From the NCBI RefSeq assembly GCF_036203305.1, contig NZ_CP108131.1, positions 4,898,001-4,962,000 of the forward strand: a DNA stretch of 64,000 bases. The letters are read 5' to 3'. The DNA is from Streptomyces sp. NBC_00190. Its GTDB lineage: Bacteria; Actinomycetota; Actinomycetes; Streptomycetales; Streptomycetaceae. The notes under the pieces were generated by a model. It was not told the origin of the DNA, did not search any database, and saw only the letters and a program-made list of their open reading frames with translations. Numbering within the stretch: the stretch's first letter is position 1; every line of letters begins with the position of its first letter. Made by a program: the position numbers and the translations under genes. Shown piece after piece: positions 43,469-51,893 of this stretch.

Positions 43469-43586
43469 CGGGGTCGCGGCTCCCTGCGTGGTGTCAACGG
43501 CCTGGTCAATTGGATGACTACTGCTGGCTACTGGTGCGTAGCGTATCGGCGGGCATGGCGCTCGGCAGTGCGGCGTTTGACACACC

Positions 43587-43592
43587 TACATT
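43587..43592 (+). promoter_or_regulatory. Leaderless -10 of birA
   Basis: TACATT lies exactly 7 nt before the ATG at 43600, with no Shine-Dalgarno between. A perfect TTGACA occurs at 43577-43582 but is only 4 nt from the hexamer, so it is not its -35. Confidence 0.65.
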
Positions 43593-43599
43593 GGCTTGC

Positions 43600-44466
43600 A
43601 TGACGCCATCAGATGCATCAGCTGGAGCTTCCGCCGGTCGCTGGTCGAACCTGGACCGGCCGCCCCTGAACGCCGCGGCCCTGCAGCGGGCCCTCGTCAC
43701 CGGGGAAGGGCTGTGGACCTCCCTGGAGGTCGTCGCCGCCACCGGGTCGACCAATTCCGATCTCGCGGCCCGGGCGGCGCAGCTGCCCGAGGGGGCCGTG
43801 CTCGTCGCCGAGGAGCAGACCGCCGGGCGCGGGCGCCTCGACCGCAGCTGGGTCGCGCCGGCCCGGTCCGGGCTGTTCTTCTCCGTCCTGCTCAAGCCGG
43901 GCGGCGCCGTGCCGCAGGAGCGGTGGGGGTGGCTGACCCTGCTGGCCGGGGTGGCCACCGCGACCGGGCTCTCGCGGGCGGCGGGCGTGGACACCGCCCT
44001 CAAGTGGCCCAACGACCTGCTGGTCACCGTGGACGGGGAGGAGCGCAAGACCGGCGGGATCCTCGCCGAGCGGGTCGACGACGGCGTGGTCATCGGGATC
44101 GGGCTCAACGTCAGCCTCACCGAGGACGAGCTGCCGGTGCCGACCGCCGGGTCCCTCGCGCTGGCCAAGGCGTCCGTGACCGACCGGGACCCGCTGCTGA
44201 GGGCCGTGCTCCGCTCCCTGGAGCAGTGGTACGGGAACTGGCGCGCGGCCGGCGGCGACCCCGCCTCCAGCGGCCTCCAGGAGACCTACGCGGCGGGCTG
44301 CGCGACCCTGGGCCGTCACGTCCGCGCGGAGCTGCCCGGGGGCCGCACGCTCACCGGAACGGCCGAAGCGGTCGATACCGACGGCCGCCTGGTGGTCCGT
44401 ACGGCCGAGGGAGCGCACGAAGCGGTGGGAGCCGGGGACGTCGTCCACCTGCGGTCGGTGCACTGA
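43600..44466 (+). CDS. birA: Biotin protein ligase
   Basis: 288 residues. It activates biotin as biotinyl-AMP and attaches it to the Lys of carrier domains such as that of AccA2. The ligase motif GRGRLDRSW, KWPNDLL and GGILAE are all present. There is no N-terminal helix-turn-helix, so this is a class I, non-regulatory BirA. The ATG at 43600 is chosen over longer starts because of the leaderless promoter. It is divergent from pccB. Confidence 0.95.
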   Translation: MTPSDASAGASAGRWSNLDRPPLNAAALQRALVTGEGLWTSLEVVAATGSTNSDLAARAAQLPEGAVLVAEEQTAGRGRLDRSWVAPARSGLFFSVLLKPGGAVPQERWGWLTLLAGVATATGLSRAAGVDTALKWPNDLLVTVDGEERKTGGILAERVDDGVVIGIGLNVSLTEDELPVPTAGSLALAKASVTDRDPLLRAVLRSLEQWYGNWRAAGGDPASSGLQETYAAGCATLGRHVRAELPGGRTLTGTAEAVDTDGRLVVRTAEGAHEAVGAGDVVHLRSVH

Positions 44467-44519
44467 GGGCCGGCCGGACCCGGACGGAGCGAGCCGCAAA
44501 ACGGGGAGGGGGAGTGAGC

Positions 44520-44541
44520 TACGGCACACCTGCCGTATGGT
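44520..44541 (+). promoter_or_regulatory. Inverted repeat and -10 in front of the adenylate cyclase gene
   Basis: TACGGCA-CACC-TGCCGTA is a perfect 7-bp inverted repeat with a 4-nt centre (44520-44537). TATGGT (44536-44541) overlaps its right end and is a plausible -10, so a protein bound to the repeat would affect initiation. No known regulator could be matched by eye. Confidence 0.5.
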
Positions 44542-44617
44542 TTAGGCGATCCCGGTACTCGTGGTGATCACCCGGTTCGGCAGGGCAGTGCGCACGGAAA
44601 TGGACAGGAGGCGGCCC

Positions 44618-45772
44618 TTGACCGTCGACGACTCTACGTCCAGCGCGTCGGCCCCAGGGCCCACGGGTCCTGGTACGCCGATCGGGCGTGACCAGCACAC
44701 CCCGCTGCACGAGGTGGACCACACGGCCCATCCGACGGCGGACCCCCTCGCGATCAGGCTCGAACAGCTGATCCTGGGCGCCGAGCGCCGGTACACCCCC
44801 TTCCAGGCCGCCCGCAGTGCCGGCGTCTCGATGGAGCTCGCCTCCCGCTTCTGGCGGGCCATGGGCTTCGCGGACATCGGCCAGGCCAAGGCCCTGACGG
44901 AAGCGGACGTACTGGCGCTGCGCCGGCTCGCGGGCCTGGTCGAGGCCGGGCTGCTGTCCGAGCCGATGGCGGTGCAGGTGGCGCGGTCCACCGGGCAGAC
45001 CACGGCACGCCTCGCGGAGTGGCAGATCGACTCGTTCCTGGAGGGGCTGACGGAGCCGCCGGAGCCGGGGATGACCCGTACGGAGGTCACGTACCCCCTC
45101 GTCGAGCTGCTCCTGCCCGAGCTGGAGGAGTTCCTCGTCTACGTGTGGCGCCGCCAGCTGGCGGCCGCCACCGGGCGTGTCGTGCAGGTGGCGGACGACG
45201 AGGAGATGGTCGACCGGCGGCTCGCGGTGGGCTTCGCCGACCTGGTGGGATTCACCCGTCTGACGCGGCGGCTGGAGGAGGAGGAGCTCGGCGAGCTGGT
45301 CGAGTCCTTCGAGACGACGTCGGCGGACCTGGTGGCGGCGCACGGCGGCCGGCTGATCAAGACGCTCGGCGACGAGGTGCTGTACTGCGCCGACGACGCG
45401 GCGACGGCGGCGGAGATCGCGCTGCGGCTCATCGAGACGATGGAGGCCGATCCGCAGATGCCCGAGCTGCGGGTCGGGATCGCCTTCGGCACGGTGACGA
45501 CCCGGATGGGCGACGTCTTCGGGACCACGGTGAACCTGGCGAGCCGGCTGACGTCTATAGCCCCCAAGGACGCGGTGCTGGTGGACGGGGCGATGGCCGA
45601 GGAGCTGGGCCGGACCGGGGCGGCACCCGTCTCCGAGAAGGAGGCCGAGTCGGAGGAGGGCGGCGGCGGGTACCGCTTCGCGCTCCAGCCGATGTGGCAG
45701 CGTCCGGTGCGCGGGCTGGGCGTCGTGGAGCCCTGGTCGCTGACCAGGCGGAAGCCTAAGATCCCCGGGTAA
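44618..45772 (+). CDS. cya: Class III adenylate cyclase
   Basis: 384 residues from TTG 44618, chosen because AGGAGG lies 6 nt upstream (44606-44611); GTG 44561 and ATG 44600 are in frame but poorer. The N-terminal 200 residues resemble a helical regulatory region of Streptomyces Cya. The cyclase domain starts near VGFADLVGFTRL, which carries the first metal-binding Asp, with LGDEVLYC for the second and a transition-state region at TTVNLASRL. It makes cAMP, which in S. coelicolor is needed for spore germination and normal development. Stands between birA and an enoyl-CoA hydratase gene. Confidence 0.9.
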   Translation: MTVDDSTSSASAPGPTGPGTPIGRDQHTPLHEVDHTAHPTADPLAIRLEQLILGAERRYTPFQAARSAGVSMELASRFWRAMGFADIGQAKALTEADVLALRRLAGLVEAGLLSEPMAVQVARSTGQTTARLAEWQIDSFLEGLTEPPEPGMTRTEVTYPLVELLLPELEEFLVYVWRRQLAAATGRVVQVADDEEMVDRRLAVGFADLVGFTRLTRRLEEEELGELVESFETTSADLVAAHGGRLIKTLGDEVLYCADDAATAAEIALRLIETMEADPQMPELRVGIAFGTVTTRMGDVFGTTVNLASRLTSIAPKDAVLVDGAMAEELGRTGAAPVSEKEAESEEGGGGYRFALQPMWQRPVRGLGVVEPWSLTRRKPKIPG

Positions 45773-45795
45773 CGTTCGTTAACCGGGAGGGTCCT

Positions 45796-46587
45796 GTGGC
45801 TGTGGAGTCTGAGTTCGTGGCGGTACGTCGGCACGATGGCGGGGTCGCGGAGCTGGTCCTGGACCGGCCCAAGGCGATGAACGCGGTGTCCACGCAGATG
45901 GCCCGCGCCATCGGGGCGGCCTGCGCCGAGCTCGCCGCGGACGCGTCCGTACGGGTGGTCGTGCTCACCTCGACCGCGGAGCGGGCGTTCTGCGTGGGGG
46001 CGGACCTCAAGGAGCGCAACTCCCTGTCGGACGCCGAGCTGGTGCGGCAGCGGCCGACCACGCGCGGGGCGTACGGGGGCGTACTGGAGCTGCCGATGCC
46101 GACGATCGCCGCCGTGCACGGCTTCGCGCTGGGTGGCGGCTTCGAGCTGGCCCTGGCCTGCGACGTGATCGTCGCCGACGAGACCGCGGTGGTCGGCCTG
46201 CCCGAGGTGTCGGTGGGCGTGATCCCCGGCGGCGGGGGTACGCAGCTGCTGCCGCGCCGGGTCGGTGCGGCGCGGGCCGCCGAGCTGATCTTCACGGCGC
46301 GCCGGGTGGAGGCGGCCGAGGCGCTGTCCCTGGGCCTGGTGGACTCGGTGGTCCCGGCGGGCACGGACACGGCCGAGGCCCTCGACCTGGCCGGCCGGAT
46401 GGCGGCGAACTCCCCCGTCGGGCTGCGGGCCGCCAAGCGGGCGCTGCGGCTGGGGCACGGGATGGACCTGGCGGCCGGTCTGGAGATCGAGGACGCGGCC
46501 TGGCGGACGGTGGCCTTCTCGGGCGACCGGGCCGAGGGCGTGGCGGCGTTCAACGAGAAGCGCAAGCCGAACTGGCCCGGGCAGTAG
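45796..46587 (+). CDS. Enoyl-CoA hydratase/isomerase family protein
   Basis: 263 residues, crotonase fold. The CoA-binding and oxyanion motifs are FCVGADLKERN (first) and HGFALGGGFELALACDVIVA (second). The Glu in GLPEVSVGVIPGGGGTQLLPR matches a catalytic position of hydratases. The GTG start has GGGAGG about 7 nt upstream. It follows cya by 23 nt on the same strand and may be cotranscribed. Its substrate could be short- or medium-chain acyl-CoA in fatty or branched-chain acid breakdown. Confidence 0.9.
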   Translation: MAVESEFVAVRRHDGGVAELVLDRPKAMNAVSTQMARAIGAACAELAADASVRVVVLTSTAERAFCVGADLKERNSLSDAELVRQRPTTRGAYGGVLELPMPTIAAVHGFALGGGFELALACDVIVADETAVVGLPEVSVGVIPGGGGTQLLPRRVGAARAAELIFTARRVEAAEALSLGLVDSVVPAGTDTAEALDLAGRMAANSPVGLRAAKRALRLGHGMDLAAGLEIEDAAWRTVAFSGDRAEGVAAFNEKRKPNWPGQ

Positions 46588-46716
46588 CCCTTCGGGGACG
46601 CCGCGCGGTCGTCGCGTCGCCATCGCACCGCCTTCGCGTCGCCGCCACCGTCACCGCTAGTGATCCTGTCGCCACCGAAAGTCGCGCCACCTATCACTAA
46701 ATCGGGCAAAACTCCC

Positions 46717-46722
46717 TAACCT
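46717..46722 (+). promoter_or_regulatory. Leaderless -10 of the GGDEF gene
   Basis: TAACCT lies 6 nt before the ATG at 46729 with no Shine-Dalgarno in between. About 55 bp further up, GTCACCGCTAGTGAT (46650-46664) is an inverted repeat whose outer arms resemble those of BldD sites. Confidence 0.55.
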
Positions 46723-46728
46723 GGTGTG

Positions 46729-47844
46729 ATGGGAGTCGACGGGCGGCTGCGAGCCGTGGTGAGCCTCGCGCAGGCGATGGCCGCCGCGTGCGCGCCGCGG
46801 GACAGTGTGCGGGCGGCTGCGCGGGGCGCGCGGGTGGCCCTGGACGGCTCCTTCGCCGCGATCTCCGCGTGGGAGCGCGAGCGGGGGCGCCTGCGCGTGC
46901 TCGTGAACGAGGGGGAGCGGCGGACCGGGGAGGAGGAGTTCCCCGAGGACGAGTCCTATCCCGTCCACGACTTCCCCGAGGTCACCGAGTTCCTGCACGA
47001 GCGCTGGGTGGGCGGCGGCGGCCCGCACGCCTGGGTCGAGAGCGCCGTCGGCGACCGGTCGGGCCACCGCGGCGAGGCCCTGCGCCGGCGCGGGCGCGGG
47101 ACCTGCGTGGTCGCGCCCATCGTGCTCAGCGGGCGGGCCTGGGGTGAGCTGTACGTGGCCCGGGACGAGGGGCTGCCCGACTTCGACGAGGACGACGCCG
47201 AGTTCGCGACCGTGCTCGCCGCCGTGGTCGCCGCCGGGCTCGCGCAGAACGAGCGGCTGGCCGAGGCCCGGCGCCTGGCCTTCACCGATCCGCTCACCGG
47301 CCTCGCCAACCGGCGGGCGGTCGACATGCGGCTCGACGAGGCCCTGGAGGAGCACCGGCGGACGGGGGTCGTGGTCAGCCTCGTGGTCTGCGACCTGAAC
47401 GGGCTGAAGAAGGTCAACGACACCCAGGGCCACGCCATGGGCGACCGGCTGCTGGAGCGGTTCGGGTCGGTGCTGAGCCTGTGCGGGGCGATGCTGCCCG
47501 GCGCGCTGGTGGCGCGCCTCGGCGGCGACGAGTTCTGCCTGGTCGGGGTGGGTCCCACGGCGGACGAGGTGGTGCGGGTCACCGAGGAGCTGTGCACCCG
47601 GGCCGCCGAGCTGGAACTGGGCGAGGGCGTGGCCTGCGGGGTGGCCTCCACCGGGGACCCGATCGGGCTGGTCAAGTCCTCCCGGCGGCTGTTCCGCCTC
47701 GCCGACGCGGCCCAGTACAAGGCGAAGGCCGCCCGTTCGGCCAAGCCGGTGGTGGCGGGGCGGGACACCGCGGTGGTCCGCCTCGCCGACGCGGCCGCCC
47801 AGGAGGCTCCGGGGGAGCGGCGCCGCTTCCGAGGGCGTCCATGA
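46729..47844 (+). CDS. GAF-GGDEF diguanylate cyclase-like protein
   Basis: 371 residues from ATG 46729. A GAF-like sensor region covers about residues 10-170 and the GGDEF domain about 180-340, beginning FTDPLTGLANRRAV. The active-site motif RLGGDEFCLVG is intact, so c-di-GMP synthesis is possible. No RxxD inhibitory site is evident just before it. No membrane segment, so the protein should be cytoplasmic. c-di-GMP controls Streptomyces development through BldD. The C-terminal 25 residues are Arg-rich. Confidence 0.85.
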   Translation: MGVDGRLRAVVSLAQAMAAACAPRDSVRAAARGARVALDGSFAAISAWERERGRLRVLVNEGERRTGEEEFPEDESYPVHDFPEVTEFLHERWVGGGGPHAWVESAVGDRSGHRGEALRRRGRGTCVVAPIVLSGRAWGELYVARDEGLPDFDEDDAEFATVLAAVVAAGLAQNERLAEARRLAFTDPLTGLANRRAVDMRLDEALEEHRRTGVVVSLVVCDLNGLKKVNDTQGHAMGDRLLERFGSVLSLCGAMLPGALVARLGGDEFCLVGVGPTADEVVRVTEELCTRAAELELGEGVACGVASTGDPIGLVKSSRRLFRLADAAQYKAKAARSAKPVVAGRDTAVVRLADAAAQEAPGERRRFRGRP

Positions 47845-47920
47845 CCGCCCCCCGGCGCGTGGCCGGCCGGGGCCGACGGTAAGGGGTCCTCGTACTGCGC
47901 GATCGTGACAGTTCTAGCTA

Positions 47921-47949
47921 GTGACATGTAGCGATTCAATCCGTAGGGT
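47921..47949 (+). promoter_or_regulatory. Promoter of hutH (leaderless)
   Basis: GTGACA (47921-47926, 5 of 6 to TTGACA), a 17-nt spacer and TAGGGT (47944-47949) form a housekeeping-type promoter. TAGGGT ends 7 nt before the hutH ATG. A second GTGACA lies 16 bp upstream (47905-47910) as a direct repeat. Confidence 0.75.
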
Positions 47950-47956
47950 GCTGAAT

Positions 47957-49504
47957 ATGGATATGCACACTGTCGTGGTGGGGACGTCCGGGACCACCGC
48001 TGAGGACGTCATCGCCGTCGCCCGCGGCAACGCCCGGGTCGAACTGTCCGGCGAGGCCCTCGACGCGCTCGCCCGCGCCCGGGAGATCGTCGACGCGCTC
48101 GCCGCCAAGCCCGAGCCCGTCTACGGGGTGTCCACCGGATTCGGCGCCCTCGCCTCCCGGCACATCAGCCCCGAGCTGCGCGCCCAGCTCCAGCGCAACA
48201 TCGTCCGCTCGCACGCCGCGGGCATGGGTCCGCGCGTGGAACGCGAGGTCGTCCGCGCGCTGATGTTCCTCCGGCTCAAGACCGTCGCCTCCGGGCACAC
48301 CGGCGTACGGCCCTCCGTCGCCCAGACCATGGTCGACGTGCTCAACGCCGGGATCACCCCCGTCGTCCACGAGTACGGCTCCCTCGGCTGCTCCGGCGAC
48401 CTCGCACCGCTGTCCCACTGCGCGCTCGCGCTCATGGGCGAGGGCGACGCCGAGGGCCCGGACGGAACCGTCCGCCCCGCCGGGGAGCTGCTCGCCGAGG
48501 CCGGCATCGAGCCCGTCGAGCTCCGCGAGAAGGAGGGCCTGGCCCTCCTCAACGGCACCGACGGCATGCTCGGCATGCTGGTCATGGCCCTCGCCGACCT
48601 CGGCAAGCTCTACACCGCCGCCGACATCACCGCCGCGCTGACGCTGGAGGCGCTGCTCGGTACGGAGAAGGTGCTCCAGCCCGAGCTGCACGCCATCCGC
48701 CCGCACCCGGGGCAGGGCGCCTCCGCGGCGAACATGGCCGCCGTCCTGAAGGACTCCGGGCTCGTCCGCCACTACCAGGAGGAGACCGCCCCGCGCGTGC
48801 AGGACGCCTACTCCGTGCGCTGCGCCCCGCAGGTCGCCGGCGCGGGCCGCGACACCATGGCGCACGCCGCCCTGGTGGCCTCCCGCGAGCTCGCCGCCGC
48901 CGTGGACAACCCGGTGGTCCTGCCCGACGGGCGCGTCGAGTCCAACGGCAACTTCCACGGGGCCCCGGTCGCGTACGTCCTGGACTTCCTGGCCATCGCG
49001 GCCGCCGACCTCGGCTCCATCGCCGAGCGGCGCACCGACCGGCTGCTCGACAAGAACCGCTCGCACGGCCTGCCGCCGTTCCTCGCGGACGACGCCGGCG
49101 TCGACTCCGGGCTGATGATCGCCCAGTACACGCAGGCCGCGCTGGTCAGCGAGATGAAGCGGCTCGCGGTGCCGGCCTCCGCCGACTCGATCCCCTCCTC
49201 CGCGATGCAGGAGGACCACGTCTCCATGGGGTGGTCGGCCGCGCGCAAGCTCCGTACCGCCGTCGACAACCTGACCCGGATCATCGCCATCGAGATGTAC
49301 GCGGCGACCCGCGCCATCGAGCTGCGCCACGGTCTCACCCCCGCCCCGGCCAGCCGGGCCGCGATCGCGGCCGCCCGGGCGGCGGGCGTGCAGGGTCCCG
49401 GGCCGGACCGTTTCCTCGCCCCTGACCTGGCCGCCGCCGACGAGTTCATCCGTATGGGAGGCCTCGTCGACGCGGTGGAAGGCGTGACGGGACCGCTCGC
49501 CTGA
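47957..49504 (+). CDS. hutH: Histidine ammonia-lyase
   Basis: 515 residues. It removes ammonia from L-histidine to give urocanate, the first step of histidine use. The MIO cofactor forms from the segment around residues 145-147, here CSG within LGCSGDLAPL; most bacteria have ASG, but Streptomyces HutH is known to carry Cys. The ATG at 47957 follows a leaderless promoter. No other hut gene lies nearby. A strong hairpin ends the gene. Confidence 0.95.
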   Translation: MDMHTVVVGTSGTTAEDVIAVARGNARVELSGEALDALARAREIVDALAAKPEPVYGVSTGFGALASRHISPELRAQLQRNIVRSHAAGMGPRVEREVVRALMFLRLKTVASGHTGVRPSVAQTMVDVLNAGITPVVHEYGSLGCSGDLAPLSHCALALMGEGDAEGPDGTVRPAGELLAEAGIEPVELREKEGLALLNGTDGMLGMLVMALADLGKLYTAADITAALTLEALLGTEKVLQPELHAIRPHPGQGASAANMAAVLKDSGLVRHYQEETAPRVQDAYSVRCAPQVAGAGRDTMAHAALVASRELAAAVDNPVVLPDGRVESNGNFHGAPVAYVLDFLAIAAADLGSIAERRTDRLLDKNRSHGLPPFLADDAGVDSGLMIAQYTQAALVSEMKRLAVPASADSIPSSAMQEDHVSMGWSAARKLRTAVDNLTRIIAIEMYAATRAIELRHGLTPAPASRAAIAAARAAGVQGPGPDRFLAPDLAAADEFIRMGGLVDAVEGVTGPLA

Positions 49505-49521
49505 CACCGTCCGCACGCGCA

Positions 49522-49556
49522 GCGAAGGGCCGCCCCCGGTGGGGGCGGCCCTTCGC
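49522..49556. terminator. Bidirectional hairpin after hutH
   Basis: Perfect 16-bp stem with a 3-nt loop (arms 49522-49537 and 49541-49556) lying between the convergent hutH and LAXTG protein genes. Confidence 0.9.
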
Positions 49557-49559
49557 CGT

Positions 49560-49892
49560 TCACGCAGTGCGGGAGCGGCGTACGGAGAAGGCCACGAAGC
49601 CGGCGCCGACGCCGAGGAAGAGCGTGCCGCCCAGGAGGTACGGGGTGGTGTCGGCGGAGCCGGTGTCGGCGAGCACGACGGCCGCCGGACGGGCGTCCGG
49701 CGGCGCGTCCGGCCCCGCCGCCGTCAGGTCGGCCGTCAGGGTCGTCGTCCGGTCCGTGTTCGCGGACGAGGGCGCGCCGGAGCGGCCTGGTGCCTGCTCC
49801 GGTGCGGTGGCGTTGGCCGATGGTACGAACCAGAGGGCGGCGAGGAGGGTTGTCGCTCCGAGAGCGGTGAGCAGCGGTCGACGTGCGGACAC
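49560..49892 (-). CDS. LAXTG-type sortase-anchored small surface protein
   Basis: 110 residues. Signal peptide about 1-29 (ending ANA), then a short Pro/Ala/Thr-rich extracellular part of about 45 residues, then LADTG, a hydrophobic segment and RRSR. LAXTG is the signal cut by class E sortases in Streptomyces, so the protein should be linked to the wall. No domain is recognised in the exposed part; it is small, like a stub or spacer protein. No sortase gene is adjacent. Confidence 0.8.
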   Translation of the reverse strand: MSARRPLLTALGATTLLAALWFVPSANATAPEQAPGRSGAPSSANTDRTTTLTADLTAAGPDAPPDARPAAVVLADTGSADTTPYLLGGTLFLGVGAGFVAFSVRRSRTA

Positions 49893-49986
49893 GGTGCGAT
49901 CCCCCTTGTGGCAGCAGCGAATTGGCCGTGTGCGGTGATGCTACGGAAAGGGGCGGGTCGTGGGAAAGTCAGGGCTTCCGCGGGCT

Positions 49987-49992
49987 TACTCT
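49987..49992 (+). promoter_or_regulatory. Leaderless -10 of the gene at 50000
   Basis: TACTCT lies 7 nt before the ATG at 50000. Confidence 0.6.
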
Positions 49993-49999
49993 CCGTCGT

Positions 50000-50341
50000 A
50001 TGAACTCTTCAGAGACATCACGATACGTACGCCTTCGGGTGGATTTGGTACTTGAGGTGCCGGACCCGCAGGCACTGACCGGAGCCGCGCTCGCGCACAT
50101 CGAGGCCGACGAGTTCATGCCGGACGAGGAGCGCGGCCACGCCGAGTCCGCCGTCAGGGAGGACGAATCGGAGGCCCTGGCCTACCTGGTCGACCCCACC
50201 GACCTGGTCCTGGAGATCCCCGGCGTGGAGCTCGCCCAGGCCTCCTGGAGCAGCGAGCCCGTCGAATACGACCCCGAGTCCATGGAGTGGGACATGGGCG
50301 AGGAAGATGGGGACTTCGACGAAGAGACCGACAACGCCTGA
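50000..50341 (+). CDS. Conserved acidic protein of unknown function
   Basis: 113 residues, very acidic, especially toward the C terminus (EEDGDFDEETD). No Cys, no signal peptide and no membrane segment, so it should be cytoplasmic. VDLVLEVPDPQAL and PTDLVLEIPGVEL look like two related strand-turn elements, a possible internal repeat. The ATG is fixed by the leaderless hexamer. No family recognised. It is followed at a distance of about 140 bp by the L,D-transpeptidase gene. Confidence 0.7.
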   Translation: MNSSETSRYVRLRVDLVLEVPDPQALTGAALAHIEADEFMPDEERGHAESAVREDESEALAYLVDPTDLVLEIPGVELAQASWSSEPVEYDPESMEWDMGEEDGDFDEETDNA

Positions 50342-50485
50342 CCGTGTGGTGGCCCACATCCCAACGGAATGTGGAACCGAACCGCTCCGTTATCGCGTTG
50401 TCATGGCGAGGCAGGGGGTGTTTCCCCCTGCCCGGCCAACCCCGGGACGGCAGCTCCGGGGGTTCCGGCAACGATGGAGTGGCGT

Positions 50486-51742
50486 GTGAGGACGGACAGC
50501 AAGCGGCGGAGAAGGTCCCTGGTGGCCGTATCCGCCGTGCTCGGCGGTGTACTGATGCTCTCGGCCTGCAATGACGGGGGCGGCGAACCGAAGGGCAGCG
50601 GCGACAGCAGCAAGTCCCAGGCGGATGTCGACGCGGCGGCGGCCAAGGACGCCTCCAAGGCCCGAATAACCATCACGCCGAAGGACGGCGCCACCAATGT
50701 CGGCCTCAACGACGCGACGAACGTCGCCGTCGCCGACGGCACCCTGACGCAGGTGGAGCTGAAGACCAGCGAGGGCGCGGCCGTGACGGGCAAGATCGCC
50801 GCGGACGGCAAGAGCTGGAAGCCGGACGCCGCGCTGAAGCGCTCCACGAAGTACGCCCTGTCGGCGACCGCGAAGGACGCCGACGGCAAGGAGGCGCACG
50901 AGAACGCCTCCTTCACCACCGTCTCCCCGGAGAACAGCTTCGTCGGCTCGTTCATCCCGGACGACGGCCAGACGGTCGGCGTGGGCATGCCGGTCTCGAT
51001 CACCTTCAACAAGCCGATCAAGGACCAGAAGGCGGTCCAGGCGGCGATCACGGTCACCTCCAGCAGCGGCCAGGAAGTCGTCGGCCACTGGTTCGGCGCG
51101 CAGCGCCTGGACTTCCGGCCGGAGCAGTACTGGCAGGCGAACTCCACCGTCACGATGAAGCTGGCGCTGGAGGGCGTCCAGGGCGCCCCCGGCGTCCAGG
51201 GCGTCCAGAACAAGACCGTCACCTTCAAGATCGGCCGCAGCCAGGTCTCCACGGTCGACACGAAGACCAAGAAGATGACGGTCACCCGGGACGGCGCGGT
51301 CCTCAAGACCATCCCGATCTCGGCGGGCTCGCCGGAGAACCCGACCTACAACGGCCAGATGGTGATCTCCGAGAAGTTCAAGGAGACCCGGATGGACGGT
51401 TCGACCGTCGGTTTCAAGAACGACGAGGGGAAGGGCGAGTACGACATCAAGGATGTCCCGCACGCCATGCGCCTGTCCCAGTCCGGCACCTTCATCCACG
51501 GCAACTACTGGGGTGCGGACTCGGTCTTCGGCAGCGCGAACACCAGCCACGGCTGTGTCGGCCTGAACGACGCCAAGGGCGCGGGTGACCCGAACCAGCC
51601 GGCCGCCTGGTTCTTCGACAACTCGCTCATCGGCGACGTGGTCACCGTGGTGAACTCCCCGGACAAGACCATCAAGCCGGACAACGGCCTCAACGGCTGG
51701 AACATGAGCTGGGCGGAGTGGAAGGCCGGCGCGGCCTCCTGA
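50486..51742 (+). CDS. Lipoprotein L,D-transpeptidase
   Basis: 418 residues from GTG 50486, chosen because GGAG lies 5 nt upstream; ATG 50474 is the alternative. The lipobox LSAC puts the lipid on Cys28. Two Ig-like domains follow (about residues 55-150 and 150-250), then the YkuD domain with the full motif IHGNYW...TSHGCVGL, including His and catalytic Cys. This is the domain order of mycobacterial LdtMt2 and of Streptomyces homologues that make 3-3 peptidoglycan cross-links. Unlike the enzyme at 11409, its active site is complete. Confidence 0.95.
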   Translation: MRTDSKRRRRSLVAVSAVLGGVLMLSACNDGGGEPKGSGDSSKSQADVDAAAAKDASKARITITPKDGATNVGLNDATNVAVADGTLTQVELKTSEGAAVTGKIAADGKSWKPDAALKRSTKYALSATAKDADGKEAHENASFTTVSPENSFVGSFIPDDGQTVGVGMPVSITFNKPIKDQKAVQAAITVTSSSGQEVVGHWFGAQRLDFRPEQYWQANSTVTMKLALEGVQGAPGVQGVQNKTVTFKIGRSQVSTVDTKTKKMTVTRDGAVLKTIPISAGSPENPTYNGQMVISEKFKETRMDGSTVGFKNDEGKGEYDIKDVPHAMRLSQSGTFIHGNYWGADSVFGSANTSHGCVGLNDAKGAGDPNQPAAWFFDNSLIGDVVTVVNSPDKTIKPDNGLNGWNMSWAEWKAGAAS

Positions 51743-51770
51743 CGGAGCCCCTGACGGCACGGCGCATCCG

Positions 51771-51810
51771 GGCGGACGGCGGGAACCCCACGGGGTTCCC
51801 GCCGTCCGCC
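51771..51810 (+). terminator. Hairpin terminator after the L,D-transpeptidase
   Basis: Perfect 19-bp inverted repeat with a 2-nt loop (arms 51771-51789 and 51792-51810) followed by TTTT. Confidence 0.9.
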
Positions 51811-51880
51811 TTTTCGGACCGGGTCCGTGCGCGACGAGGCCACCTCACGAAAACCCCTGAGCGCGGCCGAACCGCCGGCC

Positions 51881-51886
51881 TAGGGT
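51881..51886 (+). promoter_or_regulatory. Leaderless -10 of the GNAT gene
   Basis: TAGGGT lies 7 nt before the ATG at 51894. Confidence 0.65.
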
Positions 51887-51893
51887 CGGGGGC

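Noticed and set aside
43577..43582. Perfect TTGACA upstream of birA
   Set aside because: It lies only 4 nt from the -10 hexamer that sets the leaderless start, too close to be its -35.
47905..47926. Two GTGACA direct repeats upstream of hutH as an AfsQ1 or GlnR box
   Set aside because: The spacing between GTGAC units is 11 nt, not the 6 nt of those boxes, and the second copy is better explained as the -35 of hutH.
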